In this document: piece by piece, positions 34,655 through 44,800 of the stretch | Numbering within the stretch: position 1 is the first letter of the stretch | Layout of the letters: every line of letters starts with the position of its first letter | Assembly: GCA_964418885.1 (NCBI GenBank) | Contig: CAYQNW010000006.1 | Location: 1 to 64,000, forward strand | DNA: 64,000 bases | Direction: 5' to 3' | DNA from: BMS3ABIN03 sp964418885 | Lineage (GTDB): Bacteria; Bacteroidota; Ignavibacteria; Ignavibacteriales; Ignavibacteriaceae | Program-made: the position numbers and the translations under genes | The notes under the pieces: model-generated | Database searches by the model: none | Told to the model about the DNA's origin: nothing | What the model saw: the letters and a program-made list of their open reading frames with translations, nothing else

Positions 34655-35802
34655 TGGCGCAGAAGGCGCCATTTTTAATGGATGATTTTTTTCAAGACAT
34701 ACCCGGTCAGGCTCGCGTAAAAAATACTCTCAATAATTTTAACCAAACTACTCATATTCCACATGCCTTATTGTTCACCGGAATGGAAGGTACCGGTAAA
34801 GAATTTTTTGCTGTAAGGTTTGCTCAATCGATCAATTCAAAAATTTCCCAAGCTGAAGATAATGAAAGAATTCAAAAACAAATTTCCAAACTTTCCGAAC
34901 CTTATATCAAATACATTATTCCGTTACCCAGAGGGAGAAACGAAACTGAATCCGATGGACCGACTGATAAATTAAACACTGAAGAGATTGAGCTTTTAAG
35001 GGAAGAATTAAACCGCAAAATTATTAATCCGTATTATACTTTCACGCTGCCAAAAGCAAATACAATAAAGATTAACAGCATAAGGGAAATAAAAAAGTTT
35101 CTCTCTCTGGATTTTAGCGATATTGCTTTCCGGTTTGTAATTATTGAATCTGCACACCTTATGAATGAGTCTGCACAAAATGCGTTGCTTAAAAGCCTGG
35201 AAGAACCACCTCAGGGTGTCATATTTATTTTAATAACCTCATATCCTGAAAGATTAAGAGAAACTATAAGATCAAGGTGCAGGAAAATAAATTTTGATCC
35301 GTTAGAAAAAATAGAACTGATAGAAATTCTTATTAAATATTTTGATATTGATCAGCAAACTGCCGAATCTGTTGCTCCTTTTGCTGAGGGATCTGTAGTG
35401 GCGGCTTTAAAACTGATTGATCTCGATATTAATAATCTAAGGGAAAGGACTATATCAATACTTCGTTATTCTTTCGGAAGGAAATATCATTCCGCATTGA
35501 ACGAACTAAACTCATTGCTGACCGATCAAAGTTCAGAACAAATCCAGCTTATTATTAAAATGCTCTTAATCTGGCTAAATGATCTGCAAAAACATAAACA
35601 CAATATCCGGCATTACTTTTTCAAAGAGCATCAGGAAACCCTGGAAAAATTCAATTCAAAATTTCCCGATATTGAACTTGAAGATGTTGTATTTAGATTG
35701 GACCGTTTGTCATCATATGTTAAAAATAACATTAATATCAATCTGCTAACCGCAAATATCATATTTGAACTTTCAGCATTACCCACTTCTGCTAATAAAT
35801 AG
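34654..35802 (+). CDS. holB: DNA polymerase III subunit delta'
   Basis: A 382-residue clamp-loader subunit of the DnaX/HolB AAA+ family. The start is ATG 34654 in the TGATG overlap; ATG 34678 (MDDFFQDIPGQ) is a plausible alternative. LLFTGMEGTGKEFF replaces the last Ser/Thr of the Walker A motif by Glu, as expected for a delta' that does not hydrolyse ATP. Other marks: ESAHLMNESAQNALLKSLEEPP and the SRC-type motif IRSRCRKINF. The C-terminal collar domain is helical. No zinc-binding cysteines are seen, unlike E. coli delta'. Confidence 0.87.
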   Translation: MAQKAPFLMDDFFQDIPGQARVKNTLNNFNQTTHIPHALLFTGMEGTGKEFFAVRFAQSINSKISQAEDNERIQKQISKLSEPYIKYIIPLPRGRNETESDGPTDKLNTEEIELLREELNRKIINPYYTFTLPKANTIKINSIREIKKFLSLDFSDIAFRFVIIESAHLMNESAQNALLKSLEEPPQGVIFILITSYPERLRETIRSRCRKINFDPLEKIELIEILIKYFDIDQQTAESVAPFAEGSVVAALKLIDLDINNLRERTISILRYSFGRKYHSALNELNSLLTDQSSEQIQLIIKMLLIWLNDLQKHKHNIRHYFFKEHQETLEKFNSKFPDIELEDVVFRLDRLSSYVKNNININLLTANIIFELSALPTSANK

Positions 35803-35892
35803 AATTCAATCAGTTTTACAGAATTTAGACTGATTATTAAATGGATTTTCTTTAATTTTTATTATTGAAAAAACAAATAGAAAAGAATTAAA

Positions 35893-37068
35893 ATGAAAAA
35901 GGTTGTCATTACAACAGCAAAAAGAACATCAATCGGATCTTTTAACGGAACTTTAGCTTCATTATCAGCAGCACAATTGGGAAGTATTGCAATAAAATCT
36001 GTTGTAGAAGATTCCAAAATTAACATAGAAAATGTTGATGAAGTGATTATGGGAAACGTTTTAACCGCAGGTCAGGGACAAGCGCCCGCAAGACAAGCAG
36101 CTTTGTTTGCAGGACTTCCCGAAAAAACAGAATGCATGACCATCAATAAAATGTGCGGTAGCGGCTTAAAATCAGTTATGCTTGCACAACAAGCTATTTT
36201 AACAGGAGATGCCGATGTTATAATAGCTGGCGGTCAGGAAAGTATGTCGAACGCACCCTATCTTCTGGATAACGGTAGAAATGGTTACAAGCTTGGTAAT
36301 GGAACAATATCTGACTCAATGATAAAAGATGGTTTGTGGGACGCGTATAATGACATACATATGGGAAGTTGTGCTGAGAAATGTGCAAAGGATTTTAATT
36401 TCACAAGAGAACAATTAGATGAGTTTACTACTGACTCTTATAATAAAGCACTGAAAGCGCAAAAGGAAGGGAAATTTAATAGTGAAATAGTACCTGTAAT
36501 TATTAAAAGCAGAAAAGAAGAGATAACAATTAATTCTGACGAGGAACCAGGCAAAGTTAAATTTGATAAAATTCCTTCACTTAAACCTGTTTTCGAAAAA
36601 GATGGCGTTGTAACTGCTGCAAATGCTTCTTCGATAAACGATGGAGCAGCCGCTCTGTTGGTTATGAGCGAGGAAAAAGCAAAAGAGTTTGGCTTGATAC
36701 CATTAGTAGAAATAGTTGCACAAGCATCGGCTGCAAAAGCGCCAATTGATTTTACAACAGCTCCGGCAGATGCAATAAAGAAAATTCTTACAAAAGCAAA
36801 ATTATCAAAAGACGATATTGATCTTTTTGAAATAAATGAAGCTTTCGCTGTAGTTTCTCTGGCAGTTAACAAATTATTAGATCTGGATCCATCTAAAATA
36901 AATGTGAATGGAGGAGCTGTAGCTTTAGGCCATCCTATAGGCGCAAGCGGTGCACGAATACTGACAACCTTGATTCACGAAATGATAAAACAAAATTCAA
37001 CTTATGGCTTGGCTTCGTTATGTATCGGCGGGGGAGAGGCTTCAGCATTAATTGTTAAGAGGTATTAA
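35893..37068 (+). CDS. Acetyl-CoA C-acetyltransferase (thiolase)
   Basis: A 391-residue thiolase with all catalytic residues: Cys88 (NKMCGSGLKSVM), His347 (GGAVALGHPIGASG) and Cys377 (CIGGGEASA). The sequence type fits biosynthetic or degradative acetoacetyl-CoA thiolase. It condenses two acetyl-CoA or cleaves acetoacetyl-CoA. The 3-hydroxybutyryl-CoA dehydrogenase gene follows after 15 bases, so the pair performs acetyl-CoA to 3-hydroxybutyryl-CoA, or the reverse in beta-oxidation. A 7-bp inverted repeat AATCAGT/ACTGATT lies upstream at 35808-35835. Confidence 0.94.
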   Translation: MKKVVITTAKRTSIGSFNGTLASLSAAQLGSIAIKSVVEDSKINIENVDEVIMGNVLTAGQGQAPARQAALFAGLPEKTECMTINKMCGSGLKSVMLAQQAILTGDADVIIAGGQESMSNAPYLLDNGRNGYKLGNGTISDSMIKDGLWDAYNDIHMGSCAEKCAKDFNFTREQLDEFTTDSYNKALKAQKEGKFNSEIVPVIIKSRKEEITINSDEEPGKVKFDKIPSLKPVFEKDGVVTAANASSINDGAAALLVMSEEKAKEFGLIPLVEIVAQASAAKAPIDFTTAPADAIKKILTKAKLSKDDIDLFEINEAFAVVSLAVNKLLDLDPSKINVNGGAVALGHPIGASGARILTTLIHEMIKQNSTYGLASLCIGGGEASALIVKRY

Positions 37069-37083
37069 TTCAGAGGAGATAAT

Positions 37084-37935
37084 ATGAATATCAAAAAAGT
37101 TGCAGTTATCGGGGGCGGTACGATGGGAAACGGTATTGCTCACGTATTTGCAATGAGCGGCTTCGAAGTAAATCTTATTGAAATTAACAAAGAATTACTA
37201 GAAAAGGCTTTAAATACAATATCGAAGAATCTTGACAGACAGGTAAAAAAAGAAATTATAACTGAGAAAGATAAAGAAGATATTTTTTCAAGAATCAATT
37301 CTGTTGAAGGTGTTGAAAATACACCAACTGATATGGACTTGATTATAGAAGCTATAGTGGAAAATAAAGAATCTAAGTTCATTATATTTAACAAGTTACA
37401 ATCTCTGATTAAACCTGAAGCAATTTTTGCATCTAACACTTCCTCGATATCAATTACAGAACTCTCGTCTTCAGGACGTCCGGATAGATTTATCGGCATG
37501 CATTTTATGAATCCGGTTCCCGTCATGAAACTTGTGGAAATTATCAGAGGCTACTCAACAAGTGATGAAACTTTTAATACTATTAAAGTACTTTCTGAAA
37601 AATTAGGAAAAGTCCCCGTAGAAGTTTTTGATTATCCCGGATTTGTAGCAAACAGAATTTTAATGCCGATGATAAACGAAGCAATCTTTACTTTGATGGA
37701 AGGAGTTGCTTCTAAAGAAGATATCGATACAGTAATGAAATTAGGAATGAGCCATCCTATGGGACCACTAACTCTAGCTGATTTCATTGGTCTGGATGTT
37801 TGTTTGGCAATTCTTGAAGTTCTTTATAATGGTTTCAACGATCCAAAATACAGACCCTGTCCTTTACTAAAAAAAATGGTAGCAGCAAAAAAACTGGGAC
37901 GAAAAACCGGTGAAGGTTTCTTCAAATATGAATAG
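37084..37935 (+). CDS. hbd: 3-Hydroxybutyryl-CoA dehydrogenase
   Basis: A 283-residue enzyme of the 3-hydroxyacyl-CoA dehydrogenase family without a fused hydratase. Rossmann motif VIGGGTMGNGIAHVFA (8-23), SNTSSISITEL, and the catalytic His140 with Glu152 in GMHFMNPVPVMKLVE. The C-terminal domain has NRILMPMINEAIF and LGRKTGEGFFKYE. It reduces acetoacetyl-CoA with NAD(P)H or runs in reverse. Shine-Dalgarno AGAGGAGA upstream. Cotranscribed with the thiolase. Confidence 0.93.
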   Translation: MNIKKVAVIGGGTMGNGIAHVFAMSGFEVNLIEINKELLEKALNTISKNLDRQVKKEIITEKDKEDIFSRINSVEGVENTPTDMDLIIEAIVENKESKFIIFNKLQSLIKPEAIFASNTSSISITELSSSGRPDRFIGMHFMNPVPVMKLVEIIRGYSTSDETFNTIKVLSEKLGKVPVEVFDYPGFVANRILMPMINEAIFTLMEGVASKEDIDTVMKLGMSHPMGPLTLADFIGLDVCLAILEVLYNGFNDPKYRPCPLLKKMVAAKKLGRKTGEGFFKYE

Positions 37936-37949
37936 GATTTTCTAATAGA

Positions 37950-40067
37950 TTGAATACAAAAACTGATAATAATCTTACTCGCAAAAAATTAAGATTTATA
38001 GCATTTAGAAAGTTTGCTCGGCAAAAGTTAAAAAAGATATCCTTACCGGACTATACAACATTTACCGTGTATGCTGTTATAACTGGTGCTATTGCCGGAC
38101 TTTCAGCAGTTTTTTTTCACAATTCTATCCAGTTTTTCAACTCATTATTTTTCAAACAAACAACCGAAGGTTTATTCTTTCTGGGAACAGCTGCTGTAAT
38201 TTTGCTTCCCGCCATAGGTATGCTTATCCAGGCTGTGATGATACTAATTACGCCTAGCACGGCGAAGAAAAAAGGTGTACATGAAATTATAAAAGCTGTC
38301 GCTTTACGCGGTGGTTATATTCCATTACGAACAACAATTTTTCATTTTCTTGCACCTGTTATATCCATCGGTTCAGGTAATACAGTTGGTCCTGAAGGTC
38401 CCGCAGCACAAATCGGTGGGGGAGTAGCAAGTAAATTAGGTAGTCTTGCAAATCTCTCTGATTCAAGAAGAAGAATATTTACTGCTGCAGGTGCAGGTGC
38501 GGCAATTGCTGCAATTTTTAATTCGCCTCTTGGAGGTGTTTTTTTTGCACTCGAGATTGTACTACTAAATGATTTTCAGGCACCCACATTTTCAGCGTTG
38601 ATATTAGCTTCAGTTACTGCAAGTGCAATTTCGAGAATATTTTTAGGAAACGAAACTATATTTACTTTCCATTCACCAGACATTGGTGGCTATTCAAATT
38701 TTTACCTTTATGCAATTCTTGGTTTAGTAGCAGGATTTGTTTCTATTCTGTTTATAAGATATTCTAGTTCCGTTGAGCACTTTTTCAATAAAAAAATTTA
38801 CGATAAAACTAAAATACCTCAATGGCTGTTAATGATTTTAGTTGGTTTGCTAATGGGAATTTGTGGTTACTTTTATAAAGAAATATTTGGAATTGGGTAT
38901 ACTGCCATTAACGAAATTCTTATTGGTTCTATAACCTGGAAAATAATTCTCATCCTGCTTCTTCTAAAGTTTATATTAGTACCTCTAATAATTCATTCAG
39001 GCGGATTTGGTGGTTTATTTGCTCCATCATTGTTTATGGGAGCCTGTTTGGGCTATTTGTTTGCAATTACTGTAAATTCAATTTGGGGACTCAATCTTGA
39101 TCCCACAACATTTGTTTTAGTTTCTATGGGAGCAATGCTCGGTGGAATAAATACAATACCGATAACTGCTATTCTAATCATATTTGAAATGACTAAAGAA
39201 TATAGCTTCATTTTACCTCTTATGCTTGCGGTGATAATAAGTACAACCATGGTTCAGATAATATTACGCGGTTCAGTTCATGTTAAACATCTTGAAGAAC
39301 AAGGTTATCAGATTACTGGAGGTAGAGAGACTAACTTATTGAAATCTATATTAGTTGAGGATGTGAAATTAAGTGAAATAGAGCTTGTTCCTGATCAAAC
39401 GCCTTTGCCGAAATTGATTGGTAAATTGATGGAAAGTCCTCATCATACATTCTACACAGTAAATAGCAGCAACGAAATAACAGGCACAATCACAGAAACC
39501 GAATTAAGACCTATTATAACTGAGTATGATCATCTTAAGGATGTTGTGGTTGCGAGCGATATTATCAATCCAAGAGTTGTAATAATACAGAAAAATGATA
39601 ATTTGGATTATGTACTGAATCTATTTGGAAAATGGAACAGAGATCAATTTCCGGTGGTTGATACTCAGGGATCGAATAAAATACTTGGAGCTATTACACG
39701 CGAAGAAGTAATCTCCGTTTACAACAGAGAAAGCCTTAAAATCGACTTGGCAAATGGTTTATCGAAAGAATTAAAGACAATTCAACAATCGAATACAACG
39801 GCAAGAATAGCCTCAGGTTACTCAATCTGTGAGGAGTCGATTCCGTCACAGTTCCTTGGGAAAAGTCTTTCTGAGCTTCGGTTAAGAAACAAATTTAGCT
39901 TGGAAGTATTGATGATTAAACAGCATCAAGGATTTTTATCTGAATCAGGTAAGGAACCTGAAATTATCACACCTGATCCGACTCACAAATTAAAAAGAGG
40001 CGATATTTTAGTTTTATTCGGTATGGATCAGAAAATTGAGGAATTCAGAAAGTTTGCAAGAAGTTAG
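37950..40067 (+). CDS. ClC-type chloride channel/antiporter with CBS pair and TrkA-C domain
   Basis: A 705-residue membrane protein from TTG 37950. ClC core (about 35-450) with the selectivity motifs GSGNTVGPEGPAAQIGG (external gating Glu) and AAIFNSPLGGVFFALEIVL, the latter placing a Glu where the internal proton glutamate of CLC-ec1 lies. A proton-coupled antiporter is therefore more likely than a passive channel. Then a CBS pair (about 470-590) and a C-terminal RCK_C/TrkA-C domain (about 615-705, HKLKRGDILVLFGMDQKIEEF), probable ligand-sensing modules. Last gene of the plus-strand block; the next gene is convergent. Confidence 0.9.
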   Translation: MNTKTDNNLTRKKLRFIAFRKFARQKLKKISLPDYTTFTVYAVITGAIAGLSAVFFHNSIQFFNSLFFKQTTEGLFFLGTAAVILLPAIGMLIQAVMILITPSTAKKKGVHEIIKAVALRGGYIPLRTTIFHFLAPVISIGSGNTVGPEGPAAQIGGGVASKLGSLANLSDSRRRIFTAAGAGAAIAAIFNSPLGGVFFALEIVLLNDFQAPTFSALILASVTASAISRIFLGNETIFTFHSPDIGGYSNFYLYAILGLVAGFVSILFIRYSSSVEHFFNKKIYDKTKIPQWLLMILVGLLMGICGYFYKEIFGIGYTAINEILIGSITWKIILILLLLKFILVPLIIHSGGFGGLFAPSLFMGACLGYLFAITVNSIWGLNLDPTTFVLVSMGAMLGGINTIPITAILIIFEMTKEYSFILPLMLAVIISTTMVQIILRGSVHVKHLEEQGYQITGGRETNLLKSILVEDVKLSEIELVPDQTPLPKLIGKLMESPHHTFYTVNSSNEITGTITETELRPIITEYDHLKDVVVASDIINPRVVIIQKNDNLDYVLNLFGKWNRDQFPVVDTQGSNKILGAITREEVISVYNRESLKIDLANGLSKELKTIQQSNTTARIASGYSICEESIPSQFLGKSLSELRLRNKFSLEVLMIKQHQGFLSESGKEPEIITPDPTHKLKRGDILVLFGMDQKIEEFRKFARS

Positions 40068-40143
40068 ATTTTTGAAAAAATTCAATTTGTCCGATAATGT
40101 ATATTATGTAAACTGATGTTTGCCCTGTTCTTGATCCTCTGCA

Positions 40144-40350
40144 TTATATTCCACCAGACAGCTTCAAATAGATATATAAAATTAAAATAATTAGCACAAA
40201 CCATATGACAGTGCTTTTCTTACGTCTTTGATATTTTCTTACACTATTAAATTTAATTCGCTTTCTTTTCTTGTTAAGTTCATCACGTTCCTGTTTATAA
40301 AACCTTGGAGTATAATCAAAAACACGATGTCTTGGTTTTTTCATTAACAT
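40144..40350 (-). CDS. Small basic membrane protein, conserved hypothetical
   Basis: A 68-residue protein, two bases after the ftsY stop on the same strand. The basic N-terminal part KKPRHRVFDYTPRFYKQERD is a pattern I associate with small conserved proteins of Bacteroidota and relatives (some misnamed riboflavin synthase subunit). One C-terminal transmembrane helix follows (VIWFVLIILILYIYLKL). Either ATG 40350 or ATG 40344 may be the start. Function unknown; adjacency to ftsY suggests membrane-protein biogenesis, as inference only. Confidence 0.7.
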   Translation of the reverse strand: MLMKKPRHRVFDYTPRFYKQERDELNKKRKRIKFNSVRKYQRRKKSTVIWFVLIILILYIYLKLSGGI

Positions 40351-40352
40351 GA

Positions 40353-41309
40353 TTATTTAACCTCAACCAAATCGAATAAGGCATTTACAAAATCCTCGGA
40401 ATCAAATTCCTGCAAATCATCAATATTTTCGCCAACTCCAATATATCTTACAGGAGTATTTAAATTAGCACAAATTTGAAAGATAACACCACCCTTAGCT
40501 GTTCCATCAAGCTTTGTAATTATTAATCCTGTCAGTTCGGTGACCTTGGAGAATTCATTAGCCTGACTAATAGCATTCTGCCCAACCGTTCCATCCAGAA
40601 CCAAATATGTTTCCTGTGGAGCATCCTGGAGCACTTTTCCTATAGCTCTTTTTATCTTTCCAAGTTCATTCATGAGATTAGCTTTATTATGCAATCTGCC
40701 TGCAGTGTCAATCAAAACAATATCATAATTATTTTTGATGGCAATATTTACTGATTCATAAGCAACAGATGAAGGATCGGAACCCGGTTCTTTCTGTAAG
40801 ATATTAGCACCGGCTCTTTCAGCCCATATGTCAAGTTGTTCACCAGCAGCAGCTCTGAATGTATCGGCCCCTCCAACAATTACTTTGAGTCCGTCTTTTT
40901 TGAAATTATATGCTAGTTTTCCAATTGTTGTTGTCTTCCCTACTCCATTTACACCAACAATTAAAATAACAATTGGTTTTGATTTTGTTTCGCGATAATA
41001 TTTATTTTTTCCGACAGAATTATTTTCATTGATCGATCTGACTAATTCATCTTTTACAATTTTAATAATATTAAGTTCCGATCTATCATAATCGGTTTTT
41101 AGTGATCTTTTTACATTTTCAACTATATTTTCGGCAATTTCATAACCAATATCAGAGGTGATTAAAATCTCTTCTATTTTCTCTATTGTTTCATCATCGA
41201 TTACTGCTTTTCCGGTAACTGTTTCATTTATTGCATCTACAAATTTCTTCCTGGTTTTTTTCAACCCTTTTTTGAGTTTAGCAAATCCGATGTTATTTAG
41301 AATTCCCAT
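40353..41309 (-). CDS. ftsY: Signal recognition particle receptor FtsY
   Basis: A 318-residue FtsY with a short N-domain and no long acidic A-domain. N-domain helices 1-100, then the G-domain with P-loop GVNGVGKTTTIGKLA (119-133), GGADTFRAAAGEQLDIWAERAG, VLIDTAGRLHN, ITKLDGTAKGG and the C-terminal YIGVGENIDDLQEFDSEDFVNALF. It docks SRP-ribosome complexes at the membrane. Its start overlaps the end of pgsA by 17 bases. Confidence 0.96.
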   Translation of the reverse strand: MGILNNIGFAKLKKGLKKTRKKFVDAINETVTGKAVIDDETIEKIEEILITSDIGYEIAENIVENVKRSLKTDYDRSELNIIKIVKDELVRSINENNSVGKNKYYRETKSKPIVILIVGVNGVGKTTTIGKLAYNFKKDGLKVIVGGADTFRAAAGEQLDIWAERAGANILQKEPGSDPSSVAYESVNIAIKNNYDIVLIDTAGRLHNKANLMNELGKIKRAIGKVLQDAPQETYLVLDGTVGQNAISQANEFSKVTELTGLIITKLDGTAKGGVIFQICANLNTPVRYIGVGENIDDLQEFDSEDFVNALFDLVEVK

Positions 41310-41865
41310 TTCCTTCTTTCTTTATATATTCGATTGCTCTGTAAATGTAGCCAAATAATGAAATAAAAATTAGTACAATACTTAAATAAAACGGGAATTG
41401 AAATAAAGAAGAACTTTTATCAACACCTATTAAAATCATTAGAATAACGAGACCAAGAACAATTACAGTAATTTTTCCAAGCATATTCGATGGCAATACT
41501 CTTCCGATTTTTTTTGATATAAAAATACCGCCAAGAAAAATCAAAACATCTCTTCCGATTATCATGTAAAAGTAGTAGTCTGGTATTTCATTTATCATAA
41601 ACAATCTTATAACAATGGCTCCTAATGCAATTTTATCTGCAAGTGGATCTATAATTTTACCAACCTCGGTAACCTGGTTATACTTACGTGCAAAATAGCC
41701 ATCAAGTACATCTGTAAAGGCTGCAAATACTGCCATACCCGCAACTATGGATCTAATGGTAGGTTCATAAAGCATACCTGTCAAAAACCAGAATGGCACG
41801 GCCATAAGCAAACGGAAAAAGCTTAAAAAGTTGGATGTTGTATATATTTCACTCTTGGTATACAT
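41293..41865 (-). CDS. pgsA: CDP-diacylglycerol-glycerol-3-phosphate 3-phosphatidyltransferase
   Basis: A 190-residue CDP-alcohol phosphatidyltransferase with about five membrane helices. The full catalytic signature DG-x2-AR-x8-G-x3-D-x3-D is present in LDGYFARKYNQVTEVGKIID and the following PLAD. It makes phosphatidylglycerol phosphate from CDP-DAG. PgsA is the best guess among CDP-alcohol transferases from length and genome context. One base separates it from the stop of the upstream subtilase gene. Confidence 0.88.
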   Translation of the reverse strand: MYTKSEIYTTSNFLSFFRLLMAVPFWFLTGMLYEPTIRSIVAGMAVFAAFTDVLDGYFARKYNQVTEVGKIIDPLADKIALGAIVIRLFMINEIPDYYFYMIIGRDVLIFLGGIFISKKIGRVLPSNMLGKITVIVLGLVILMILIGVDKSSSLFQFPFYLSIVLIFISLFGYIYRAIEYIKKEGNGNSK

Positions 41866-41866
41866 T

Positions 41867-44800
41867 TTATTTTATGATTGCAAATTTTCCTATTTTTTCT
41901 TCGCCTTCATTACCTGAATTATCAATCATGACAGCTCTGTAAATATAAATCCCGCTGTTCAATAATTCTCCGTTGAAATTACGAAGATTAAAATCCACAC
42001 CGCCATTCCCATCATTTTCTTCAACTTCACCGCACTTTGTACCATTGATAGTCCAGATAGTAATCTTCACGCTGTTGGGCAGATTAGCAAAAGTTATTTT
42101 TGAGCTAGCATCTACTATTTTCGCCGGATTGGGATAAACATAAACATCGGTTAAATTTTTAGCAAAACCAGTTAGCACAATATAACTTCCAGCACCGTCA
42201 TTAATTTCAATATTTCCTGATGAAGATGAGGAGCGAATATTTTTCATTTGAAGAACATATTCTTTACCTATGGATCCGACCGGTTTTTGTCCTTTTAAAT
42301 TTAGGTAAATTACTGCCGGATTATCATCATCAACAGTTACACCTGTAACTTTGTTTTCAGGACTAAAAGAATAATTCTCCTTATTTAATGCAGAGGTTTC
42401 ATCAACCTCTTTGTTAAAAACTATTTTTATTAAGTATGGCGACTCGATATTAAATGTTGAAATAAAAAACTTTTGCAGTGTAATTGTAGTATCCATATTG
42501 AATTGAATTGTACTATCAGGTACCGGTGAGCCATATAGATCTTTTAGACTTTTCATAGATAACTGATTTGTTCCCAAAGGTATTTCATTCTTAAAGGTGA
42601 TCAAGTAAGAATATTGGCTCGCCGGTGAAATGGAATTTGGGTACTCTGCATTATTCAGCTTAAAAGATTCAAGATTCTCAACCGTGTTGTTCATTTTTTC
42701 AGAAAAAAACACAGCAACAGAATTTTCACTGGATGCCTTAACTGATAAAATACGACCGGGATTGTGAACAAATACTTTTATTGCAAGTGTGAGATCGGAT
42801 TCCGGATTGAGTTTCACCGGATCATAAGCGCGTATAGAATAAAAATAATAAGTGTTATTATCTAAATTAGAATCCTTATACGAATTGGTATTCGTTGTGG
42901 CTATACTGTCTAATTCATTTATATTTTTCCCCCTGTAAATGTAATATTGATTAGCATTACCATCCCACGTTAAGCGAACACTGTTTGAATCAATAGCGTA
43001 ACCATTCACGTTAAATGGTGTATTTGCAATTGTCGATACCGCAAACTCATAAAATTTAATACCCTGGCTTGTTGGGAAACCGACTTCAGGTACATCATTT
43101 AAATTCAGATCTCCAACGAAAACCGAGTTGGAATTAATATTTTCTTTATAAGAAATTATTTTATTTGTTCCCGAATCATATTTGGAAATGTAAGAGTAAG
43201 GAAACATAAATAAAATCAATTCATCTGATGAATCATTATCAAGATCTGCAAATCTTATGCTGTTCTCAGAAGATTGAAACGATGAGTTAAACTCCGTTGC
43301 AGCATCGATAAGTACCTGATCGTAGAGAACATTGAACTTATCTCCAAGCAGATTGAAAACGATAAGTCTGTAAAAAGGTGCAATATCCAGTTCATTTATC
43401 GAGTGTAATAAAACTGCCAACTCTTTGGTACCATCACCATCATAATCCCCTGCCGTTAAATATGCGGCTGAACCAAGAAATCCTGTGTTCACAACACTTC
43501 CCTGCCGATAATCGTGATCTCCATAAATATCATAGCTGAAAATATCACCATCCTGATCAACTGTCCAGAATTCCTTAGTTCCATTATTATCAATATCCGA
43601 AATTATTCCGAATGGAGAATCAATTATATTGCTGCCGGATGAAACCGAAGTGAAATTTCTTAGTGTGTCCGGGTTATTTGTATTAATCTTTAAATCGTTC
43701 ATTATTTCCCAAACAACTATTGATGTATCATTATTCAAAGTAAGTAATTCTGTTTTGTTATCATTATCAATATCATCAGCAAGTATTGGCCAGCGGTTAC
43801 CGGTCGATGTAGAGAATTTTTCTGTGAACTTATTTGAATTTGTTGAATTTTGTTCAAATATAAATGTGTTATAAACAAAATATGTTAGTAGATCTGTTAA
43901 TCCATTATTATTAAAATCTCCTGATTCTTTTACTATTCTTTCTTTCAGCGAATCGACTTTTTCAAAAATATTTCCATTTAACTTAAACAATGTTGAGTAA
44001 GTTGGATTCGTAATTTCTCTCAGAAATATTTCTTGTAAAGATGAAGTAGTAATATTCAATGTATTTTCTAAAATATTTCCGGGTGGAAGTGAGAATGGCA
44101 ATTCAGTTTCGCTTGCGTATTCAGCTTCGTACATGGTCGAAATGATAAAGTTCGTCCCTTCATTTTTTACAACCGTTTTTAATCCTACAAGATTTTCTGC
44201 TTCAAAATACACTTCGTAAGTAGTATTTTGCTGAACAACCTGTTTCGGAATAAATCCATAATGCAGTTGTCCAATAAACTGGTTGTTTGTTGTAAATCCA
44301 TCTAGTGTGATAAAATTAAATTTGGTATCACCCGTTTTACGGAAATACATTCTAACTAAAGATGGTTCATCCGTATGCATTGATGCAAGAATTGTTGCTT
44401 TGTCTCCATAATATGATGGACCGACAAATAGCAGTTGTGCATCGGGCGGAGTTCTGTTAATGTAAAAATTTACCCGCTCTTCTGAGGTTCTGCCATTATT
44501 TAATGTTACTTCTAATCTTAAAGTGTAAACCGTATCAGGCAATGTTGAAATATCCAAAGTATAAATATCTTCGTCCGCAAATTGATTCCGGCTGTTTTCT
44601 ATTAGAGTATTCCAGTTATCAGGATTAAATCCAGTTCCATAATAAAGTGAATAATTTATAAAATACGGTGATAGAATTGTTGCATTTATTTTTAGTTCAT
44701 TTTCAAGAGTAGAAAAATCCTGTGTCGGGTGATTAATTTTTATCACCGAAGGTGCTACAACAGTTAATGCTTTTAAAAGATTTAACCTCCCTGCCCCGCT

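Noticed and set aside
35808..35835. Terminator after holB (AATCAGT/ACTGATT)
   Set aside because: AT-rich 7-bp stem with a 14-base loop and no T run; it may be an operator for the thiolase genes, but this cannot be supported further.
36438..36872. 144-codon minus-strand frame inside the thiolase gene
   Set aside because: Antisense shadow of a strongly conserved gene; Ser/Ala-rich low-complexity translation with no motif.
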